From the NCBI GenBank assembly GCA_013146195.2, contig CM028381.1:61758744-61822743 (forward strand): a stretch of DNA of 64,000 nt, given 5' to 3'. Shown here piece after piece: positions 24,020 to 33,642 of this stretch; the stretch's first letter is position 1, and each line of letters begins with the position of its first letter. The translations under genes and the position numbers were made by a program. The notes beneath the pieces were generated by a model, which searched no databases, was not told the DNA's origin, and saw only the letters and a list, made by a program, of their open reading frames with translations. The stretch comes from Codonopsis lanceolata. Lineage: Eukaryota > Streptophyta > Magnoliopsida > Asterales > Campanulaceae.

Positions 24020-24816
24020 CATGGATCTCCTCAAAAGAGTTCGTGGACATGTTTATCTGGTCCTATGAAGATGTGTCAGGGGTAGACCCAGCCATAGCCA
24101 AACACCGGACCCTCATATGTCCGGATGCTCAGCCAATCAAGCAAAAGCTCCATCGCACCAAGCCAGAATGGTCACTACAAGTTAAAAAAAAAAGAGAGAA
24201 ATCATGAAACAGCCGCACGTCAACTTCATTCGGGTAAAAAAAAAAGAAAAAAAAAGAAAAAAAAAGAGAAAAGAGAAAAAAAAAATACCCGATCAGGCTG
24301 TCCAATATAGTGACCATTCCAAAGCCCAACAGGAAGGTCTGGATCTACGTAAACTTCCGCGACCTCAACAAGGCGTCGCCCAAATATAATTTCCCTCTAC
24401 TCAATATCAATACTGTGGTAGACACAGTTGCTGCTCATAAAGTCAGATCCTCCGCCGACGGTATGCTGGGCTATAGTCAAATCAAAAGCAGCAGGAGACC
24501 AAGAAACGACCTCATTCACTTCCCCTTGGGGGACCTACTGCTATCATGTCATACCGTTTGGGCTAAAAAAAAATGCTGGGGCTACTTATCAAAAGGCTGC
24601 TACCACTCTCTTCCACGATGTGTCGTATATTGTCAAAAAAAAATCCGGTCAGAAGATGCCGCACTCCTCACAAGCCAAGAAAGAAAAGACCTTGTTCAGC
24701 CCTCCAATCTCAACGAGCTTCAAAGGTATTATGCTCGAACCACCCTATCTGGCAAGTGCTTCCCTCTCCAGCCCGCTAGGCTGAAAACCCGAAAGGGCGG
24801 CCTAGGCAAAAGTTAG
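24020..24816 (+). pseudogene. Reverse transcriptase remnant of X1
   Basis: The N-terminal linker of Ogre-type pol is visible near 24050-24190 (SYEDVSGVDPAIAKHRTL, then PEWSLQVK), followed by VNFRDLNKASPKYNFPL (about 24345-24400), AHKV, and remnants of WGTYCY and the GLKKNAGATYQKA stretch (about 24530-24600). The catalytic YVDD region is not readable. An A-rich stretch of about 50 bp (24236-24288) interrupts the segment between FIRV and PDQ. RNase H and integrase, present in X2, are missing. Confidence 0.6.
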
Positions 24817-24930
24817 GGCATATAAAAAAAAAACAAATAAAAAAGCAAAAAAAATAAAAATAAAAATAAAAACAAATAAAAAAGGAGAAATAAGGGCTCG
24901 CTAGGTTGAAAACCCGAAAGCGCAGCCTAG
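24776..24930 (+). repeat. Two hairpin modules with GAAA loop (X1 3' region)
   Basis: At 24776-24805 the outer arms CTAGGC and GCCTAG enclose an inner CCC-GAAA-GGG hairpin. A second, slightly mutated copy lies at 24901-24930. Related copies occur in X2 at 59524-59548, 59647-59676 and 59720-59755. The modules are separated by A-rich linkers. They could be RNA structural signals; no function is known to me. Confidence 0.6.
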
Positions 24931-25669
24931 GCAAAAGTTATAGCAAAATAAAAAATATACATCAGGAGAAAAAGGGGAGGGAAAGCACTCTTTGAAACCT
25001 CAGCATCCTACCTCCATATCTTCAGCATGCAAGGGGCTCAATTGACAGAAGAAAAAAAGAAAAACCACGACAGGAAGCTCGCAATAAAACACTTAAATAT
25101 AAAATTTTCGGGTCCTCAGGTGCAACTTAGGAATAATTGCTAAAGAAATTTAGATTATACATTAATTGCCTGTACATATCTATTATTGCCTATACCCCCT
25201 TTGTTTCCCCAGAAACTATCCCTTCTTTTGCACCTTAAGCCCCAAGGTGGTCCATCAGTACCTGCGGCGTCCGCCCAGCCGGGCAAGGAAAAGACTTCGA
25301 TCTCATCGAGAATAAGAAGCACCAGAAGTGTCCTCGTCCTATTCATCATCTGCGTTGCCATAGTCCTAAAAACGACGACTTGGGTTCCGACCATTCCTTT
25401 GCCTATCGATTATGAAGAAAAATGCAGGGGCTAGGAAGATAGCCTTATGCCAAGAGTAGCCCTGCAACAATCATATGGCCAAGAACATGAGAGAGGTATC
25501 TGCCTTTTCCTTTCCCCGCATATCACAAAAAAAAAGAGGAAAAAAGGGAAGCATGTGCGAACCCGAAGGTATATTCCTTTAAAATCCATCTTGGAGATAC
25601 AGCGTGCCATTACCTGTTAGGTCAGTATAGCTTTGCTTTGTGCGTGCGTTTTGAGTCTGCATGTGTTTT
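24931..25669 (+). other. X1 3' region, non-coding
   Basis: Collinear with 59800-60540 of X2 (for example CTCAGGTGCAACTTAGGAAT near 25115). Short open frames only; no domain is recognised. Confidence 0.4.
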
Positions 25670-26260
25670 TTATATTTATTTTGCATCATATAAAATTATA
25701 TTGCATTGTAAATGTTTGTACAGGTTCTTTTTTCAAAAAAAAAAAAACAAAAAAAAATTTGTATTGTTTTTCATATAGATAAACATTTTTGCATTTTAGG
25801 CATTATAAAAATACATTTTGCAAGTATATACTGCATTTTGCATTATTGCATGCACGATAGAATAAATAATACTCATGCATCATGTTAATAAACATCTCAT
25901 AATTTTAGACATCACATTTGCATTAAATAAAGTAAGTACATGCATCCAGCATTTGCATTTATCATCCAATAAGTTGCATTAAGGGTGCGTTAAAAAGAAA
26001 ATAAAAATGTCACCATTCATGAAAATAAATATTCCCATGACATTCACTATATCCCTGCAGCATAAGCATGCATCATATAGCCCCATTTGCATTTATAGTA
26101 TAAATCACGCATAATAAGGTCAAGCAGTGACCACTGGTTTAATCATGCATCGTAAAAATAAATTGCATGCATCATTACTTAATTGCATCATTTAGGCATA
26201 AATAGGACATGCATAAGCATCATTAATAAAGTCAGGAATGCTTCAAAGGGGCCAAACAAT
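25670..26260 (+). repeat. TGCAT-dense tract in X1 3' region
   Basis: TGCAT or its complement ATGCA recurs every 20-30 bases across about 590 bp, without a fixed period. X2 has only the left edge of this tract (60550-60580), so it has expanded in X1 or been lost from X2. Confidence 0.6.
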
Positions 26261-26284
26261 GCCAAAATCTAGCAGATCAGAAGT

Positions 26285-26440
26285 ATATCCAGGCGGAAAA
26301 AAAAAAGCAAAAAAAGAGATAATAAGCATGCAAATAAAGAAAAATGGTGAGCATGCAGAAAAAAAAGAGGAAAAAAAAAGAGGTAATAAGCATGCAAATA
26401 AAGAAAAGTGGCAGGCATGCAGAATAAAAAAAAACAAAGA
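26285..26440 (+). repeat. A-rich tandem repeat with GCATGCA cores
   Basis: Two to three imperfect copies of a unit of about 65 bp with ATAAGCATGCAAATAAAG and GCATGCAGAAAAAA, separated by runs of A and AG. Confidence 0.55.
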
Positions 26441-26899
26441 AAACAACAACAAAAAAATCGGGAGAGAGGAAAATGCATGTACGAGAAAAGAAAGGAAAAA
26501 TTTATGAGTGCATGCAACAAGAAAAAATGCGGCGGCAGAAGAAGAAATTTTCGGCTTAAGCTAGAAAATGGAGCAAAAAGAAAACAACAGCAAAGAAAAG
26601 ACGATTCCAGCTGATACCAAAAGATGCTACAGCAAGAAAAATGAAGTTTCTGACCAAGGTTAGAAGGAGCAGTAAAGAAAATGCAGCAGTATCAAGAAAG
26701 ATTTTCCAGCTAAAGCCGAAAACATAAGCGAACGTGGGAAAAGATTTTCAAAGAAAGGCCGGAACGATGACAAAAGAAGAATTCCCAAAGAAAGTGTAGC
26801 AAGAGCGCAAAGAAGAAGACAAGAAAGCAACAAAGAAGAATTTGCCGCACGGGCATGGCAAAGGTAAAGGAAAGGAAGGTATTTTCCTTTTTAGCAGTG
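26441..26899 (+). other. X1 3' purine-rich region
   Basis: Collinear with 60640-61040 of X2, sharing GCGGCGGCAGAAGAAG (26530; 60720). Lys-rich open frames here follow from purine bias and are not counted as genes. Confidence 0.4.
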
Positions 26900-27500
26900 C
26901 ATTTGTTTGATGTTTGGAAACTTTCCTTTAAGGGGCACTCAACCCCGGATTCATAGGGAAAGGTCTTGTTCTCCGTTAAAGGTTGAGTTCCTGAGGAGGC
27001 AATACATTCTATGCATTTTGGCTGTGTGGGAAACTTTCCTTTAAGGGGTACACAGCCCCGGATTTATAGGGAAAGGTCTTGTTCTCCAGTAGAGGCTGAG
27101 TTCCTAGGAAACAATTCACTCTACATAGCCACATGCGAGCTACGATTGGTCTGATTCCTTGGCTAAGGATACGTAGGCAGTCTATCTCGGTAGATGCGAC
27201 CAAACACAAAGACGATATTTACCTTTGCAAAGACTCATTTGATAAAGCTTTGCATGCACTTGCTCATTTAGCATTGCCGCACTTGCACCGCAAAGCATTT
27301 GGTCCCCCCAAATGAATGAAGCACGCCTTCGATTCCTTGTATAAGGATACGTGAGACGACGCCTCTATTTCTGTGAGGGCACGACCGTTGCATGATTGAT
27401 GGTTTAGGTTTTGGCCGAACCTACGCTTGGTCGATTTCTTTTATTAATTGATACGTAGGCAACCTACATTAGTAGGTCCAACCATCAGAGCACTTAATTT
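26900..27500 (+). repeat. Repeated modules around GGATACGT near X1 3' end
   Basis: Three divergent copies (about 27131-27200, 27325-27360, 27410-27485) have a GATTCCTT-like core followed by GGATACGTAGGCA or a variant. A separate pair at about 26910-26990 and 27028-27110 shares GGGAAACTTTCCTTTAAGGGG and GGGAAAGGTCTTGTTCTCC. X2 has related copies at 61042-61115 and 61930-62010. Such modules are common near the 3' end of Ogre-like elements. Confidence 0.55.
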
Positions 27501-27719
27501 GCATATCTGCTTAAAAACTGCGATAACCTGCTATAACTGACTAAAAATGTCTAGGATATGGAGGTTTGTTTCATGATATAAATTGCTGCATTATAACTGC
27601 TACCTGCTGCATCTTTCTCCCTCTTTTTACAATTGAACGAAATTGGAAAGTCTATTCTTATCAACGATGTTCGTCTACTCGCAAGTCGCGGGTTACCCGT
27701 AGACTCCATCGCTGAGGGC

Positions 27720-28740
27720 TCAGACACCCCAATTTCATACCCCGGTATGTGACATGACATAAAATATCAAGACTGTTAAAACATTAACAAATGTCAAGTT
27801 ACTGCAGGTCAAAAGTGCAAAAGGACAAAGCAGATGCGCAAAGGACTAATTGCGTGGACCAAAGTGCTCAAAAATGGCCAAGTTTGGAAATGAAACGGGC
27901 ATGGCTACCATCCAAATTGGGCATGGCGCCCAAATTTGGGGTGCATGGCGCCCAAATCCCTTTTCTTCGCGGCACGCATACACTCTCATTTGCCGTAAAA
28001 TGCAATATTTTCAGCGCAGTGTACAATCGGTTGGAGCATGAAGAAGGAAATTTATTTCCTTCCGTGTCCTCACTTCGGCCTATAAATACAGAGGCCCGGC
28101 TTCTCATTTCAGCACATTTTTTTTCGACAAGCTTCTTTGCGTTCTCGTTGCACTGGAGAAATAGAGAGCGACGTGAGATAGTGAGCGATCACCTCAAAAA
28201 GCCTCGAAACCTTGCCAAACCTCCGCCAAACACAAAACCAACCGGTAAGAGTGAGCCTTAGCCCCCCAGCTAGGTATCCACCCTTTTTCCCCGGTTCAAA
28301 AATCGTGGAAAGAGTAGTTACTCTGCCCGATTTAAAAGGCCAAATCAGCCAGAAATAAGCCGTTATTCTGCCCGATTTCAGCCTACCTCAAGCCAACAAA
28401 CAACCAAACACAAACGCAAACTCCGCCCAAATCCCTAGGCCAAAGTAACTTTAAATCCACGCCCAAATTCACACAACAAACAACACACAACAACAACAAC
28501 AAAAAGACTCTCTCTCCCCAAGGGACAGAGCGAGCACACCCTAGGCTGTCTGTAAGTTTTATTTTAAAGTCTTTCATTTTGTAAATGTATTATTATTAAT
28601 CCGGCCCAATGTAGTCGTATAAGCAGTTGTGCTGCCCGGATTTAGTTAGGAAATAGTACTAAATGTAGCCGTTATTATGGCCAAATCTTTTCAGATGTAG
28701 CCGTTATTATGGCTAATCTACATGATTAGCCATGGCTTAC
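27720..28740 (+). mobile_element. 3' LTR of X1 (right end uncertain)
   Basis: Matches the 5' LTR from ACACCCC onward, with a TATA box at 28081-28088. Downstream it shares with the X2 LTR the segment AATCCGGCCCAATGTAG and GCCGTTATTATGGCC (28600-28710). Homology stops near 28710-28740, so the LTR end is truncated or replaced. It starts TCAGACACC instead of TGTAGACACC. Confidence 0.65.
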
Positions 28741-28836
28741 CGACGGAATAATTCTATCACTAGGTTGCCAACAGCGACCGAATCCCTCCTTTAGAAACGA
28801 AAAATTCCGTTGCTGAAGTCCATTTTTCTAGTAATG
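28741..28836 (-). mobile_element. Possible CACTA-type terminal fragment
   Basis: Read on the minus strand it begins CATTACTAGAAAAATGG, which resembles the CACTACAAGAAAAA terminal repeat of plant CACTA transposons, followed by subterminal-like ACGGAATTTTTCG and ACGGAATAATTC repeats (as CCGT-type motifs). The other end is not visible. An 8-bp inverted repeat, GGCTAATC and GATTAGCC, lies just left at 28711-28731. Confidence 0.3.
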
Positions 28837-28840
28837 TTAT

Positions 28841-29063
28841 GCATAGTTATTGCTATTATTGGAGGGGAGAGAAGTAAGGACGGTTTCTAGATTTGATTGG
28901 TAGGTACTATAAGAAAAAAAAAGAAGAGAAACATGACACAAAACAGAAAAGAGACTGACTCGGAATTGAACCCAACATGAATCTGTCATTAACTATTCCA
29001 GCCTATATATTGTGAGATACAAGGTAATTACAATGAATTAGCTTAGTCAATCAATTTGCAACT
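28841..29063. other. Host spacer left of T1
   Basis: AT-rich, no gene recognised. Joining it to 41169 onward restores the T1 target site. Confidence 0.4.
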
Positions 29064-29068
29064 CACAC
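29064..29068. repeat. Left target-site duplication of T1
   Basis: CACAC, identical to 41164-41168. Confidence 0.9.
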
Positions 29069-29825
29069 TGAAAGGATTAAACCGAGGGATTGACCCTCGG
29101 CACGCCAAGGACCCGACCCTCGGCACAAAAGAGGGTCCCACCTGAAGAGCCACCAGTAGCGAGGATAGGACCACTCACCCCTAAGAAAAATCACTTCAAC
29201 CTCGGCATCATGACCCTCGGCACTGTGACGAGCCCAGCCACGACTGGCCTAAAAGACCACGGGCACCCTCGGTCTCGCCACCAAATCAGTCTCCATTATC
29301 CCCAACCTCGGCAAACCACAAAAGCTGCTCGTCACAAGAACCACTCGCCTCGGCCTCAGATCAATCATCCACCCCGACAAACCATTTCCCTAGGCCCGAG
29401 AAAACCGCTGCACGCCAATACCAACTCTCTAACAAGTGCACAGTTCACTCATTCCTGACGAAGACCCTCAACGCATTTAATAACCGCCGCTTTATGCTCC
29501 CCAATTACTAGCTGCAACGTCGCCATAAACTTCAAGTATAAATATGAGAATGCACATTCAGGGCAAGGGAAGTAATTTCAGCGATATCACAACTCTCTTA
29601 TCACAACTTCCTACCAAACTATTATCACTGCCTATTTATTACCAATTCCCCACCGGAAATCTGACTCTTACGCCGGAGGGTTATAGTCGGGCCAACCCGA
29701 CACCTTAACGGAGTTTATTGTTTAATTTGTGCAGGTCACGCGAAAAGGACGAACCAGAAGCTGCCACATCATCCTCGCTCACATGTGGACGACAAGACAG
29801 GATCACCACACATTTTGCGTGATCA
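29069..29825 (+). mobile_element. 5' LTR of T1
   Basis: Starts TGAAAGGATT and ends GCGTGATCA. It contains TATAAATA near 29537 and ACGCCGGAGGG near 29671, the latter shared with the T2 LTR. The upstream part has repeated ACCCTCGGCAC motifs (29091, 29116, 29213). Confidence 0.93.
29537..29544 (+). promoter_or_regulatory. TATA box of T1 LTR
   Basis: TATAAATA, conserved in the 3' LTR near 40876. Confidence 0.6.
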
Positions 29826-29827
29826 GC

Positions 29828-29847
29828 TTGGTTCCGCTGCCGGAAAC
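29828..29847 (+). promoter_or_regulatory. Primer binding site of T1
   Basis: TTGGTTCCGCTGCCGGAAAC starts two bases after the LTR. It resembles, with about five mismatches, the Asp-tRNA-type site TGGCGCCGTTGCCGGGGA. The actual primer tRNA would need a tRNA search. Confidence 0.6.
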
Positions 29848-29884
29848 GACTTTTTCTAGCCACAGCGTCCACGCATTTGAAAGG

Positions 29885-31141
29885 ATGGTAAAATCCAAAA
29901 AGCAAGCCTCAAAAAACGTACCCCCCGCTGCATCCACCCGCCCAGAAAAGGAGCATGTCGAGCATAGTACGGTGAGGGACGCAGGGGGGAACTCCGACGC
30001 CTCGCTACCCGAGGTGTCGGCCAGGGACCAAAGAAGGATCGCTCTGAACAAACGGCTCTCGAACAAAAATAGAGACGCCGATGCCGACCTCCGAGAGGTC
30101 GAGTCTTCCAGGGCCAACGAGGAAGAACCGCGCGGCAAAGCAAATAAGCCCACGATTCAAGAAGAGGCCGAAGCAGAATACGCTGTGATTGGGAGCACCA
30201 AAAGGCCTTGTGCACAAAAAATACGAAGCCGAGACCAAAATGCACGAGCTAAGGCAAAGCCCGGCCCCGTGAGCCCATCAACGCAAAGCACCCCGGCGCA
30301 ATCCAACTCGGTTTGGCAAAGGGTGGGAACTACAAAAGCCAAAAGGCAAAGTTTACCACCAATGTCAAATCAAGACTTGGAAGAGGGTGCCGGCGAGGGA
30401 TCTAAGACGAGTGTCCATTCTCGCCTAAGATTCCCCTGCACGGATAATTGTCAAGCACAAAGCGAGAAGGAGAGTCTCGGCCCCTACGCCCCCGACCAAC
30501 AAATCCCTCTCCGTGTCTCGACATCCCCGCCAACTAGCAAAGGAGGCTCGCTTGGGGTCCCCAATGAGAAACATGATCGAGGAAGAGCCCGAGGTACCAC
30601 AGCGTAAAGGGGCTAATCGCATCCCCACACAAGCCGTGGGCTCGGCAAGGCGAAAGGCCGATGATGCCGAGATTAGGGCATGGATGGAGAAGTTGGAGGC
30701 TCCCAGAGCTCGAGTTAACTCGGCCATCAAAAAAATTGGAGGGCCATTCATTAAGCAAATAAGAGAGGTGGAAGTGCCTTCGAAAGTAAAGATTCCACAC
30801 TTTGAGGACTACACCGGTAACACGACGCCTCGACCACGTGTCGGGGTTCGAAAGTTGAAAATGATCATCGTAACTGCATCGACGACATATGGTGCTTGGT
30901 GTTCGGGACCCTAAAAAGCGTGCTCAACAGTGGTACAACGGGTTAGCACCCGACTCTATCACCTGTTGGGATGACTTTAAAGGGGCATTTTTGAAAAAGT
31001 TCGCTCGGCAGTGCTCTCCCAAAAGCGAGACACACTGTGTAGCGTGAAACAAGAGATTGGAGAAACCGCATCGGCATACATGGCACGCTTCAAAGAGGTC
31101 CCGACCAAATCCCGTGATATTCCCGACACCTCCGTAAGGAT
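29885..31141 (+). pseudogene. T1 gag, N-terminal and central parts, frameshifted
   Basis: The best start is the ATG at 29885 (MVKSKKQASK), not the ATG inside the LTR. The first frame runs to 30607 and is charged and low-complexity. It continues in another frame from about 30513 (GPFIKQIREVEVPSKVKIPHF, then YTGN), the start of the retrotransposon gag domain. Its core WYNGLAPDSITCWDDFKGAF (about 30931) lies in a third frame, and QEIGETASAYMARFKE (about 31050) in yet another. At least four frame changes make a full-length capsid protein unlikely from this copy, unless they are sequence errors. Confidence 0.75.
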
Positions 31142-32200
31142 GTGTTTTTGAGCAGTACGAGGAACCGGCCGAAGCAGCTCCTCATGCGACCAAAGGACAC
31201 AATCGGCGAGATGTTCTTGACAGCTCAAAGGGTGGCTCTGCTGGACGGCGAGCAACCCCCCACCACAACAAGCTCACGAGCGGTCACGTCCCTTCCAGAC
31301 CAGACGCTCGCAAGTAAGGGAAAAGAGCAGGGGAAAGCTCGGCAAGAGGACGCCAACTCGGCGAAAAGAAGGGAGGAGGAAAGAAGCGCCAAATTCACTG
31401 GCGAGATCAGGGGGCCAAGACGAGACTTCGAGTTGGAAGACTTCACCCCCCTCAATGAATCTAGGGAACACATAATGGACGTTTTCCTGACAGAAAACAA
31501 GATACGTCCACCATTCCCCATGAGGTCACCTGTAGAGGGGCGAAATCAACGAAAAAGATGCAGCTTCCATAACGAGATTGGCCATATTACGGAGGAATGC
31601 ATACAGCTCAAAAGAGCAATACAGAGGGTGATAAACGAGGGAGATCGAAGGTTTGTGGCGAGAGAGGTCCACATTCGCGCCCCCGGACCGAGGGCTCCGG
31701 GGGGCGACAACAGACAGCCCGACAACCGGCCAGTGGTAAATACCATCCGGGAAGAAACCCAGTATAACACGTTGAAGAATGCAATCAAGCTGCTGAACAA
31801 CTCGGCGGAAAACATCATGGATGGGATGGTTGAGCACGAAATGGTATTCGAGGTGGCGGTCAATGATTATGCTCGTCAAAACCCGTTAACTCTGCAAATC
31901 GGCATTCACAACAGCCTAGTTAAGCGGGTCTTGATAGATACAGGGGCGGGAAGAGATGTGATGTATTATAAGTGCTTTCTGGCACTAGGGCTCGGCGATA
32001 CCCACCTCACTCCGAGCCGAGTCCAACTGGAGGGCTTCACAGGCCACAAGGTCACGGCCAAGGGAACCGTGGCACTCAAAGTCAGCCTCGGCGAGGGAGA
32101 CACCACTAGAAGCGAGGAAGTCACTTTCCTCGTCCTTGATCTCCCCTCCCCATACAACGCCATCCTCGGCAAGACCTTCCGTGCCAAATTCGAATGGTAG
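31142..32200 (+). CDS. T1 gag C-terminus and aspartic protease
   Basis: 352 codons. The zinc-binding CSFHNEIGHITEEC (residues 140-153) is the nucleocapsid-type motif of Tat elements. The protease has LIDTGAG around residues 264-270 (bases from about 31931), with Asp266 as the catalytic residue, and YNAILGKTF near the end. The upstream 30 residues read like the gag linker. The frame closes with TAG at 32198-32200, while the family sequence continues in the next frame (MVASMAHQRVKYM from 32194), so there is a frame change at the protease-RT junction. The first ATG is arbitrary because the protein is part of a longer gag-pol. Confidence 0.75.
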   Translation: MFLSSTRNRPKQLLMRPKDTIGEMFLTAQRVALLDGEQPPTTTSSRAVTSLPDQTLASKGKEQGKARQEDANSAKRREEERSAKFTGEIRGPRRDFELEDFTPLNESREHIMDVFLTENKIRPPFPMRSPVEGRNQRKRCSFHNEIGHITEECIQLKRAIQRVINEGDRRFVAREVHIRAPGPRAPGGDNRQPDNRPVVNTIREETQYNTLKNAIKLLNNSAENIMDGMVEHEMVFEVAVNDYARQNPLTLQIGIHNSLVKRVLIDTGAGRDVMYYKCFLALGLGDTHLTPSRVQLEGFTGHKVTAKGTVALKVSLGEGDTTRSEEVTFLVLDLPSPYNAILGKTFRAKFEW

Positions 32201-33642
32201 CATCAATGGCCCATCAGCGGGTCAAGTACATGACCTCGTTCGGGGTAGGGGTCCTTAAAAATGATGCTCGTACTACCTTAGAGTACCTCATCAATGAGAA
32301 GAAAGAGGCGGAGAGAAGATTGAAAAGGCCAGAGGAGGCCGAGGGAAGAGAAGATGAACAGGTCGCCAAACGAGCCCGAGGGCTCGACGGGGAGAGCTCC
32401 ACCCCGTAGCAATCAATGCAAGCCAAGGAGGTTGGCCCGCGTCTGGAAGAGGGAACGTCGAGTGCCGATATCGAGAAAACTGAAATCGAAAGCCTCGATG
32501 TTCGAGACCATCCAATCATACAGCCTATGGAAGATGTAGAAGAAGTTATCATAAACTTCAACTACCCCGACCAGAAAATAAAGGTGGGAATGGAAATAGC
32601 GGGCGACGAAAGGAGAGCCATAATCGAGTTCTTAAGAGAGAACACTGATGTCTTTGCATGGCAAGCCGAGGACATGGAAGGCATTGCCGAGGAAGTAGCA
32701 GTACACCGATTAAGCATCGATCCAACATTCGTACCTATCCAGCAGAAGCCGAGGTATTTCTCTCCTGAAAAGCAAGAGGCAATCAAGGAGGAAATAGCCA
32801 AACTTCTTCGGGCTGAGATCATAAGAGAAATCCACTACCCTACGTGGATTGCAAATGTTGTGATGGTCAAAAAGAATAACGGAAAATGGAGGATGTGCGT
32901 GGACTTCACCAACCTGAATGAAGCGTGCCCGAAGGACTGGTACCCACTACCGAGGATAGATCAGCTGGTCGATTCTATCTCGGGATACAAAATTTTAAGC
33001 TTCGTGGACGCCTACTCAGGGTACCACCAGATCAGGATGTGGAAAGAGGACCAAGGGAATACAGCCTTCCGAGCGGCAGGCGCACTCTACTGCTACAACA
33101 TGATGCCGTTCGGCCTGAAAAACGCGGGGGCCACCTACCAGCGAATGGTGAACAAAGTCTTCGGCAACCAGTTGGGGAGGAATGTGGAGGCCTACATAGA
33201 TGATATGGTGATTAAAACGAAGGAAACAGGCCACATAGACGACCTCAGAGAAACCTTCGCAAACCTCAGAAAGAACAAAATGAAGCTCAATCCCGCCAAG
33301 TGTGCCTTCGGCGTAACGGCGGGGAAGTTTTTGGGGTACATGGTGAACGAGCGCGGCATTGAGGCAAATCCCGAGAAAATAAAAGCACTTGCCGAGATGA
33401 AGGTCCCAATATGCATCAAGCAAGTTCAACAGCTGAATGGAAGAATAGTAGCCTTGGGAAGGTTCATCTCGAAATCAGCTGAAAAAAGCCTCCCCTTCTT
33501 CAAGATCCTGAGAGGAGCGAGAAAATTCACATGGGACAGAGAATGCGACCTCGCGTTTGCCGAGCTCAAAAAATACCTCGGCAGCCTACCCTTGCTAAGC
33601 TGCCCCACACCAGGAGAAAGACTCTTTGTCTATCTCTCATAG
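32194..33642 (+). CDS. T1 reverse transcriptase
   Basis: One frame from 32194 to the stop at 33642, interrupted by a TAG at 32407-32409. After a linker (HQRVKYMTSFGVG) the RT domain starts near 32690. It contains WRMCVDFTNLNEACPKDWYP (32885-32945), FVDAYSGYHQ (33001-33030), MPFGLKNAGATYQRMV (about 33105-33150) and the catalytic YIDD (33193-33204), then LGYMVNERGIEANPEK. The palm motifs are intact. It ends in LFVYLS, where the RNase H should continue; that sequence lies in another frame from about 33640. It copies the element RNA into DNA together with the RNase H domains. Confidence 0.85.

Larger units (their letters stand above)
3168..28740 (+). mobile_element. Ogre-like (Tat clade) element X1, interrupted by nested insertions
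   Basis: The 5' LTR begins TGTAGACACCCC at 3168 and matches the 3' LTR at 27720-28740. The interior (21788-27719) is homologous to X2. A SIRE-like copia tandem occupies 3890-21787. The LTR start, the primer site seen in X2 and the reverse transcriptase residues place it with Ogre-like Tat gypsy elements. Compared with X2, X1 has lost the region from after RT to the end of integrase, and the rest of its 5' LTR and 5' leader were lost at the copia junction. It is not autonomous. Confidence 0.6.

Noticed and set aside
29729..29884. Upstream extension of T1 gag into the LTR
   Set aside because: The ATG at 29729 lies within the LTR and primer-site region; the Met at 29885 is the natural start.
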